The notes beneath the pieces were generated by a model. It searched no databases and was not told the origin of the DNA. It saw only the letters and a list, made by a program, of their open reading frames with translations. From NCBI GenBank assembly GCA_023151185.1, contig JAKLJL010000012.1, positions 34,228-98,227 of the forward strand: a stretch of DNA of 64,000 nucleotides, read 5' to 3'. Shown here piece by piece: positions 1-6,700 of the stretch. The position numbers and the translations under genes are program-made. This DNA comes from Bacteroidota bacterium (GTDB lineage Bacteria; Bacteroidota; JABWAT01). Every line of letters starts with the position of its first letter. Position 1 is the stretch's first letter.

Positions 1-1013
1 CCGTTGACTACCAGTTCGCCGGGTTGTGTAGCAGCCGGGATAATAATGCCCCCCGGGCACATACAGAATGAAAAAATGCCCCTGCCCTGATGGTTGTGAA
101 CCAGGCTGTAACTGGCGGCGGGCAGGTTCGGGTCTCTGCGGACCGGGCAGTGATACTGAATCCGGTCAATGAGATCCTGCGGGTGTTCTATCCTGACGCC
201 AAGGGCAAACGGTTTCGCCTCCATCCGGAGTCCCTTCCGGTGAAGCAGGTCAAAAATATCCCGTGCAGAATGGCCTGTTGCCAGAATAACCGCATCGCCG
301 GTAATTTCACTTCCATCCAGCGTCCTGACGCCGGAAATTTGGTTTCCCTGAAGAATCAGATCGGTTACCCGGGTGTTGAACCGGATGTCGCCGCCATGGG
401 CCAGAATGGTTTCCCGGATCGACTGAACAACACCCGGCAGCTTGTTCGACCCGATGTGCGGATGGGCATCAATCAGAATATCTTCACTTGCCCCGTGACC
501 GGCAAGGACCGACAGGATTTTCTTTAAATTTCCCCGTTTATCGCTGCGGGTGTACAGCTTTCCGTCTGAATAGGCCCCGGCACCGCCTTCCCCGAAACAG
601 TAATTGCTGTCGGGGTGGACTTCCCCCATTTGCTGAATGGCCCGTAAATCCTTCCGGCGTGATCTGACATCCTGACCCCGTTCCAGTACGACCGGCCGGA
701 TCCCGGCTTCCAGAAGTCTGAGGGCCGCAAACATCCCGGCAGGACCGAATCCCACAATAATCACCTGCTTTTTTCCTGCATCCCGGTAAACCGGTAGAAA
801 ATCCGGATTTGAAGGGACTGTCTCGCCCGAATATACCCGGAACCGGAGTCTGAATACCGGCGTCCGGCTTCTGGCATCGACGGATCTTTTAAGTAACTGA
901 TATCCGGAAAGCTGCCCGGGTTTTAATCCCGCAGCCGAAAGAAGGGCCTTTCTGATCACCGGTTCATTTTCTGCATCGGCAGGAAGGACTGCAATTTCAA
1001 CTTCCCGTGTCAT
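1..1013 (-). CDS. FAD-dependent dehydrogenase (COG2509-like), C-terminus cut off by window edge
   Basis: The frame stays open from an ATG at 1013 to the left edge, so about 337 N-terminal residues are visible and the C-terminus is missing. The first ~85 residues form an N-terminal domain beginning MTREVEIAVLP. A dinucleotide-binding motif follows, VIIVGFGPAGMFAALRLLE (GxGPAG), then a RGQDVRSRRKD segment and GEGGAGAYSDGKL, a combination typical of the uncharacterised FAD-dependent dehydrogenases of COG2509. The substrate is unknown; these proteins resemble flavoprotein reductases acting on cytosolic or quinone-like substrates. The ATG overlaps the TGA of the upstream squalene/phytoene synthase-like gene by one base (TGATG), so the two are translationally coupled. 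Sure of the family, not of the role. Confidence 0.8.
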   Translation of the reverse strand, partial: MTREVEIAVLPADAENEPVIRKALLSAAGLKPGQLSGYQLLKRSVDARSRTPVFRLRFRVYSGETVPSNPDFLPVYRDAGKKQVIIVGFGPAGMFAALRLLEAGIRPVVLERGQDVRSRRKDLRAIQQMGEVHPDSNYCFGEGGAGAYSDGKLYTRSDKRGNLKKILSVLAGHGASEDILIDAHPHIGSNKLPGVVQSIRETILAHGGDIRFNTRVTDLILQGNQISGVRTLDGSEITGDAVILATGHSARDIFDLLHRKGLRMEAKPFALGVRIEHPQDLIDRIQYHCPVRRDPNLPAASYSLVHNHQGRGIFSFCMCPGGIIIPAATQPGELVVN

Positions 1014-2071
1014 CAGGTCAGCCTGGAGTAGGTAAACTGATGAAAGAAGGATTCCTGACGCCGGTTGCTGAACCAGTCGAGACGGGTTCTCAGAACCGTT
1101 TCACCAACCTGTTTTCTGGAAATTTTAACGGTTCCGCCAGAAAATAATCCGGAATTCAGGGTCATGGCTGCCAGAGTTTGGTTGGCCATGTGAAGCGGCC
1201 AGAGGCAAAACAGACGGATCTGGCGTTCAGTTCTCGGGATGGCAAAAGTGTACCGGAGGGCATTCAGCAAATGGAGTCTTGCCCGGCTGCGGAGGGTTTC
1301 GATCACCTTTTTCAGGCCAGGATGACCGGGGTTGTCCCTGACAAGTTCCGGCGTCAGGCCATGACTGAGCAGAAGATCGGCCGGCAGGTAGCACCATCCC
1401 CGTTTCAGATCTTCATTAAAATCTTTAAGAATGTTCGTCAACTGAAGGCCGGTTCCGAAAGAAACAGCAAAATCATCCATAACTTTCCGGCCCTGATCCG
1501 GAATCCGGGGTGAATAATGAAGGAAAAGGGCGGTAAGCATCCGGCCCACTGTTCCGGCAACATAATAGCAATATTCTTCGAGTTCTTCGGCCGACTGAAC
1601 CGGAGTGATGGTAGCAGAAGGTGTGCTGAAGGCCTGGAATTTTTTCATCCCGGTGATCATTTCATTCACCCAGGGAATGATGCAGGATCTGACGCCGGCA
1701 GGAAGTCCGGCGAATTCTGACAAAACCCGGTTACACTGTGCCGTCAGATCATGGTCAGCATCTACTGAAGAAAAGGGTCTGAATGCCGTTTCAACTGTGT
1801 CTGCCGGTGTTCCGGTTTTCAGGGAAATCAGGAAATCATCGAGCAGCTGATATTTTTTATCTGCCGGGAATTCATGGTTGTCCTCGATGGTATCGGCAAT
1901 CCGGCAAATCAGGTATGCCAGCAAAACACCGCGGTATTTTTCACCGCTCAGGACTGAAATCACCAGCGCAAAGGTTCTTGAAACCTGTGGAAGCATGGAC
2001 CGGCACCAGGCCAGGTCAGAAGAAGGAGTGACTGTTACCATAGTGGTGCAAAGATAAGTTTTTCGGGTCAC
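1013..2071 (-). CDS. Squalene/phytoene synthase family protein
   Basis: Head-to-head prenyl synthase of 352 aa. It carries both aspartate-rich motifs that bind the Mg-diphosphate groups: D60-TIE-D64 and D217-FNE-D221 (NILKDFNEDLKRGW). The segment EEYCYYVAGTVGRM resembles the squalene/phytoene synthase YC.YVAG.VG motif. It should condense two farnesyl- or geranylgeranyl-diphosphates to squalene/hydroxysqualene or phytoene at the inner membrane. It lies divergent to a polyprenyl diphosphate synthase (start 2237) that could supply the substrate, and is followed by an FAD enzyme with one base of overlap. C30 or C40 product cannot be decided by eye. A second in-frame ATG at codon 11 is an alternative start. 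Confidence 0.85.
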   Translation of the reverse strand: MTRKTYLCTTMVTVTPSSDLAWCRSMLPQVSRTFALVISVLSGEKYRGVLLAYLICRIADTIEDNHEFPADKKYQLLDDFLISLKTGTPADTVETAFRPFSSVDADHDLTAQCNRVLSEFAGLPAGVRSCIIPWVNEMITGMKKFQAFSTPSATITPVQSAEELEEYCYYVAGTVGRMLTALFLHYSPRIPDQGRKVMDDFAVSFGTGLQLTNILKDFNEDLKRGWCYLPADLLLSHGLTPELVRDNPGHPGLKKVIETLRSRARLHLLNALRYTFAIPRTERQIRLFCLWPLHMANQTLAAMTLNSGLFSGGTVKISRKQVGETVLRTRLDWFSNRRQESFFHQFTYSRLT

Positions 2072-2236
2072 ATTTTCTCCGGTCCGGGAAAATGCCTGAA
2101 TCAGGTAATTTCCGGGGTGAATTTTTCGGAATCCGGGCTTTTAATTTCGGATAAATCTTCGTAAACTCTGAAAAATCCCGGCTGTAGCCTTAATCTGGGC
2201 AGGCCGGAATATCTTGTCACTTTCAGTCAGGAAATT

Positions 2237-3211
2237 ATGACTCCGGATCAGCAGCTTCAGCACCTCAGGACCACTGTCGATGTCTACCTGAAAAGTCTGG
2301 CCAATTCCCATGAACCCGAAACTCTGTATGAACCGATCCGGTATGTTCTTCATGCACCCGGGAAGCGGATCCGGCCGGTACTGACCCTGATTTCCGGACT
2401 GATGGCTGGGGGTAAAGAAGCCTCTCTGATGCCCCTTGCAGCCGCAGTCGAGGTTTTTCACAATTTTACACTGGTTCATGACGATATTATGGACCATGCT
2501 GCTACCCGCCGTGGGAATCCGACCGTGCATACCCGTTGGGATGAAAATGTTGCCATTTTATCCGGTGATATGATGGTGGGGATGGCCTACCGCCTTCTGA
2601 TCGAATCCGACACGCCTCACCTGCGGTCCGTCCTGTCGGTTTTTCAGGATTCGGTGGATGCAGTCTGTGAAGGGCAGGCACTGGATAAAGAATTTGAGGT
2701 CAGACCGGTCGTTTCCATTCCGGAATACCTGACCATGATTGAAAAGAAAACGGCCTGGCTGATTTCGACTGCCCTCCGGATGGGCTGGGTTTCGGTTAAC
2801 GGAAATGACGGAACCGACAAAAAACTGCATCAGCTTGCCATTTTGCTGGGCAGGGGATTTCAGATTCAGGACGATTATCTGGATCTGATGGGAGATCAGG
2901 CCTCGTTCGGGAAAACGATCGGCGGAGATATTGTTGAAGGAAAACGGACCTATCTGGTTCTGACAGCCCTGGAACGGGCACAGGGAGAAGACCGGGCTCT
3001 GGTTGACCGGATTCTGGCTCACGAGGCTGGGTTACAGGATATTAACCGGGTCAGGGATCTTTTTGGCCGGTTGGGAGTACTCTCCGAAACTGAAACGGTA
3101 ATCAACCAGATTTTTGAAGATATCTGGCGGATGCTGCGTGATTTTGAGTCCTTCCCGGCCTTTCCGCTTTTAAAACATCAGACTGAACAGATTTTAAACC
3201 GGAAATTCTGA
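2237..3211 (+). CDS. Polyprenyl (farnesyl/geranylgeranyl) diphosphate synthase
   Basis: trans-Isoprenyl diphosphate synthase of 324 aa. The first Asp-rich motif is HDDIMD (D82, D83, D86) followed by RRGNPT; the second is QDDYLD (D212, D213, D216). It elongates dimethylallyl/geranyl diphosphate with IPP in the cytosol. The residue five positions before the first motif is Phe77, and the two-residue insertion of bacterial short-chain FPP synthases is absent. Known family rules then favour a C15-C20 product, perhaps GGPP as in archaeal type-I enzymes; this is inference. It starts about 165 bp from the divergent squalene/phytoene synthase-like gene and is followed after 11 bp by ptsH, with which it is probably co-transcribed. 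Confidence 0.9.
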   Translation: MTPDQQLQHLRTTVDVYLKSLANSHEPETLYEPIRYVLHAPGKRIRPVLTLISGLMAGGKEASLMPLAAAVEVFHNFTLVHDDIMDHAATRRGNPTVHTRWDENVAILSGDMMVGMAYRLLIESDTPHLRSVLSVFQDSVDAVCEGQALDKEFEVRPVVSIPEYLTMIEKKTAWLISTALRMGWVSVNGNDGTDKKLHQLAILLGRGFQIQDDYLDLMGDQASFGKTIGGDIVEGKRTYLVLTALERAQGEDRALVDRILAHEAGLQDINRVRDLFGRLGVLSETETVINQIFEDIWRMLRDFESFPAFPLLKHQTEQILNRKF

Positions 3212-3222
3212 CCCAACGCGCC

Positions 3223-3489
3223 ATGACAGAAGCAGAAGTTGAAATAAAAAACAATGCGGGACTCCATACCCGCCCGGCGGCAGCAATTGTTAAACTGGCC
3301 TCCCGGTTTAAAAGTGAATTTTACATTACGAAAGACGGAATTGAAATCAACGGGAAATCCATTATCGGGGTCATGACTCTGGCTGCTGAAAAAGGATCAA
3401 CGCTGAAGCTGACTTTTGACGGGGGAGATGAGGAGCAGGCCCTTGCGGCAATGAGAGAACTGTTCGACAACGGATTCGGAGAATTGTAA
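3223..3489 (+). CDS. ptsH: Phosphocarrier protein HPr
   Basis: An 88-aa HPr, the usual length. The active-site histidine is His15 in AGLHTRPAA, phosphorylated by Enzyme I. Ser46 lies in GKSIIGVMTLAA, the regulatory site that HPr kinase uses in organisms having HprK; that enzyme is not in this window. It sits 11 bp after the prenyl synthase and one base before ptsI. No sugar-specific EII component is visible nearby, so the pair may serve an EII elsewhere or a regulatory phosphorelay. Confidence 0.97.
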   Translation: MTEAEVEIKNNAGLHTRPAAAIVKLASRFKSEFYITKDGIEINGKSIIGVMTLAAEKGSTLKLTFDGGDEEQALAAMRELFDNGFGEL

Positions 3490-3490
3490 C

Positions 3491-5281
3491 ATGCAACCCG
3501 ACAGGCCCGGACTCCATCCGGGCAAGGAAAACGACCTGACTGCAGAACTGAGACTGAAAGGGGCTCCGGCATCGAGAGGCTATGCCATCGGTCCGGCTTT
3601 TCTGTTCAAGCGGGATATTATTTCGATTGATGACCGCAAAATAGAACCTTCAGAAACTGAAGAGCAAAAGGATAAATTCAAAAAATCGATTGAGCAGTCC
3701 AATAAGGAACTGATCAAAATATCCACCATCACCAATCAGAAACTCGGCGAGGAATTTTCTGCCATTTTCGATGCGCAGGTCATGATGCTTTTCGACCCGG
3801 AAGTTACCCGGCTGATCCACCGTGAAATTGACCAGAACCTGCTGACCGCCGAAGCCGCCACAGAAAAAGCCTATAACCTGCAGATCGACCTGCTCAGGGC
3901 TGCTGCAACCGATCCCTACCTGGCCCAGAGAATGGCCGACCTGGAAGACGTCAAATTCAGAATCCTGCGGAACCTGCAGCGGGGAAAACTGCTGTCGCAC
4001 GTCGAAGATTCAAGTGTGATTGTTTCGGATAACCTGACCCCGGCCGATATGATTCTGTTTTCCAGACAGAATATTGTGGGAATTGCACTGGATTTCGGCG
4101 GCTTGACCTCTCATGTGGCCCTGATTGCCAGGTCCCTTAACATTCCGCTGGTGATTGGTCTTCATAAAATTTCTGCTTCCGTCAAAAACGGAGATGAAAT
4201 AATTCTGGATGGAATCGATGGCAACGTCATCGCACGGCCCACCCAGCCCGTTCTCGAAAAATACCTGAAAAAGAAGGAAAAGTTCAGAAAATTCATTGCC
4301 ATTTTCGAAACCGGTATTTCTGAACCGGCAGTTACCCTTGACGGCAAAAAAATCAACGTCCTGGCCAATATCGAGTTCAGGGATGAAATCAACGATATGC
4401 AGACCTGCGGGGCTGAAGGGATCGGGCTGTACCGCACCGAGCATCTGTTTCTGAGCCGGGGGTACTTTCCGTCAGAAGACCATCAGTTCAAATATTACTC
4501 CAGTTTGTTTTCCCAGGCAAAAGACTGGCCGGTTACCATCCGGGCATTTGATGTAGGGGGGGATAAAGTGCTGGAGTCCTCTTTCCATGAAATGAACCCG
4601 TTTCTGGGCTGGCGGGGAATCCGGATTATGCTGGACCGCCCGGATATTTTCAAAAACCAGATCCGGGCGATTCTCAGAGCCTCAGTTGGCAGACAGGTAA
4701 AACTCATGTTTCCGATGGTGCATAATCTGACTCAGGTCCACCAGATCAAAGACCTGATGGAAGAAGTGTATCTGGAACTGGACCGGAAGGAAATTCCCTA
4801 TCAGAAAGTACCGGTCGGTGTGATGATTGAAGTGCCGAGTGCCGTCATCATGTCTGAAGAAATTGCCAGGGAAGTCGAGTTTTTTTCTCTGGGAACCAAC
4901 GACCTCACCCAGTATACCCTGGCTGTTGACCGGGGAAATGATATTATCTCTTCCCTTTACCGGGAACTGGAGCCTGCCGTTCTGAGGCTGATCAACCGGA
5001 CGGTACTCTCTGGCCATCAGGCCGGAATTCCGGTTTCACTCTGCGGGGAACTGGGGTCGAATATTCTGGCCACACCCCTGCTGATCGGGATGGGGATGGA
5101 TGATATTTCAGTCGTGATCCGGCGGGTTCCTGAAGTGAAGTATCTTGTAAAAAACCTCCGGATGGAGGATTGCATCCGCCTGAAGGATGAAATTCTTGCT
5201 CTGGGAACAGTTGGGGAAGTCGAAGCCCGGCTTAAATCCTGGCTGACCGAGCACCTGCCTCAGTTTGCCGGATATATCTGA
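3491..5281 (+). CDS. ptsI: PTS Enzyme I (phosphoenolpyruvate-protein phosphotransferase)
   Basis: Enzyme I of 596 aa, slightly longer than the usual ~575 because of an N-terminal extension of about 20 residues before LKGAPASRGYAIGPAFL. The phosphorylated histidine is His208 in GGLTSHVALIARSLNIP. The PEP-binding barrel has GIGLYRTEHLFLSR, GWRGIRIMLDRPDIF, MIEVPSAVIMSEEIA, FFSLGTNDLTQYTLA and the active-site Cys in SLCGELGSN. It transfers phosphate from PEP to HPr. Separated from ptsH by one base and from the next gene by 8 bp, so it is an operon member. Confidence 0.97.
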   Translation: MQPDRPGLHPGKENDLTAELRLKGAPASRGYAIGPAFLFKRDIISIDDRKIEPSETEEQKDKFKKSIEQSNKELIKISTITNQKLGEEFSAIFDAQVMMLFDPEVTRLIHREIDQNLLTAEAATEKAYNLQIDLLRAAATDPYLAQRMADLEDVKFRILRNLQRGKLLSHVEDSSVIVSDNLTPADMILFSRQNIVGIALDFGGLTSHVALIARSLNIPLVIGLHKISASVKNGDEIILDGIDGNVIARPTQPVLEKYLKKKEKFRKFIAIFETGISEPAVTLDGKKINVLANIEFRDEINDMQTCGAEGIGLYRTEHLFLSRGYFPSEDHQFKYYSSLFSQAKDWPVTIRAFDVGGDKVLESSFHEMNPFLGWRGIRIMLDRPDIFKNQIRAILRASVGRQVKLMFPMVHNLTQVHQIKDLMEEVYLELDRKEIPYQKVPVGVMIEVPSAVIMSEEIAREVEFFSLGTNDLTQYTLAVDRGNDIISSLYRELEPAVLRLINRTVLSGHQAGIPVSLCGELGSNILATPLLIGMGMDDISVVIRRVPEVKYLVKNLRMEDCIRLKDEILALGTVGEVEARLKSWLTEHLPQFAGYI

Positions 5282-5289
5282 GGTACACC

Positions 5290-6696
5290 ATGATTTTAAT
5301 TGCCGTTACCGGACCGGTTGCCTCAGGCAAATCCTCTTTCCTGCTCGAAACTGCCCGATGGGCATTGGCATCGGGCTTAAAAACCGACGGATTTATTGCT
5401 GTTGCCGGATACCGGGAATCAGCAGGGCAGGGCGCCTCTTCCTATGACCTTTTCCGGATTGGACAGAATGACTATCTGCCGTTTGCCGTCAGGGATCCCG
5501 GTCAAAGTCCGCCCTACCGGTTCAATGCGGAAACAATTGAAACGCAGGTTTCCTGGGCAGACTCCCTTGCGGACCGCAAGCCGGAGCTGATCATTCTCGA
5601 CGAATTCGGAAATCTGGAGCTTCAGGGTAAAGGGCACTTTCCGGTGTGGGAAAAAATCAGGGACCTGGACCCGCCGGTGGTAATTATGGCGGTTTCCGAA
5701 CGGGCTTCCGGACAGATTGAAGAAAAACTTGGCGTAACCTTCGACCTCAGAATTTCACCGCAGATTCCCGATGCAGGTGAGAAAATCAGACAAGTTCTGA
5801 ATCACCATCAGGACTGGACAACTGTCGGGACCTGGGGAAGTCTTTCGGGTGCCATAGAAAGCACCGTAGGTGCAGCCCTCCATACCGCCCAGATTCCATT
5901 CCGCGGGCATTTGCTTTCCACCACCCAGTCAGTCGTTTTAATGAAAGCCGGTGAACGCCTTTCGGTCAGATCACGGGTTGCCTGGATTTCCTTCATATCA
6001 GCCATTCTGAAATCCTTTTCCCCTTCCGGTCAAAGACTGCGGCCAATGATTGCCATTTCGGTTCAGGGACTTTTGTTCAGCCTGGGTGTTACTCTGACCG
6101 GCTGGAATCTTGCAGGATTGTTCACCGGTGCTTTTCTCATTGGATCCTGGGCAGCACTGCAGGGAATTCTGCTTCAGCTTCTCCTGGTTGGTACTGATCT
6201 TCTGACGGCCATCGATAAAAGTGTTATCTGGATTTCAGATCAGCTTGGGCTGACCTCTCATCCCGGGGTTTTCGGGATTTTAGCTGTCTGGGTTATTTTC
6301 TCAGGGCTGATGACCGGAAGTATTACTCTCTGGCTCTGGATCCGGCCGCAAACCGGTCTCGTCCGGCTGATGCGGAAACTTGAAAAATTCAGAATTCCGG
6401 GTAAAAACCGGCCGGGTGAACCAGTTTCACGCCCCGCCTGGCTGCAGGTTTTATCCGAACTGGCAAGACCGGCATTCTGGGCTCCGGTTTTAATTATTGC
6501 GGTAATCCTGTTTCTATTTGACTCCGACTGGGGGAAATTAACCGGAACGCTGGTCAGGGCCTTTGTGGCCGGGTTGGTCATTTTTTCTCTTTTCCGTTTG
6601 GTTAAACCGCTTCGGTTTCTGTCCTGGCTTGAGAAAAAGGGTCATTGGGGTCCGGTTATTGCCGTGAATAAAGCCCTGAAGGACAGAAAAAGGTAA
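5290..6696 (+). CDS. THEP1-like P-loop NTPase fused to a polytopic membrane domain
   Basis: 468 aa in two parts. Residues 1-~170 form a compact P-loop NTPase: Walker A GPVASGKSS (8-16) and a Walker-B-like ILDEFGNLEL (D104, E105), the pattern of THEP1-type nucleoside triphosphatases (DE.G.LEL). Residues ~180-468 are hydrophobic with several membrane segments (about 232-300, 320-352, 395-412, 420-440). A conserved-looking stretch, GSLSGAIESTVGAALHTAQIP, opens the membrane half. I do not recognise the membrane domain; an ECF S-component-like transporter is only a guess. It follows ptsI by 8 bp and precedes the surface cluster by 4 bp. Fusion is supported by one uninterrupted frame. Confidence 0.75.
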   Translation: MILIAVTGPVASGKSSFLLETARWALASGLKTDGFIAVAGYRESAGQGASSYDLFRIGQNDYLPFAVRDPGQSPPYRFNAETIETQVSWADSLADRKPELIILDEFGNLELQGKGHFPVWEKIRDLDPPVVIMAVSERASGQIEEKLGVTFDLRISPQIPDAGEKIRQVLNHHQDWTTVGTWGSLSGAIESTVGAALHTAQIPFRGHLLSTTQSVVLMKAGERLSVRSRVAWISFISAILKSFSPSGQRLRPMIAISVQGLLFSLGVTLTGWNLAGLFTGAFLIGSWAALQGILLQLLLVGTDLLTAIDKSVIWISDQLGLTSHPGVFGILAVWVIFSGLMTGSITLWLWIRPQTGLVRLMRKLEKFRIPGKNRPGEPVSRPAWLQVLSELARPAFWAPVLIIAVILFLFDSDWGKLTGTLVRAFVAGLVIFSLFRLVKPLRFLSWLEKKGHWGPVIAVNKALKDRKR

Positions 6697-6700
6697 TCCG

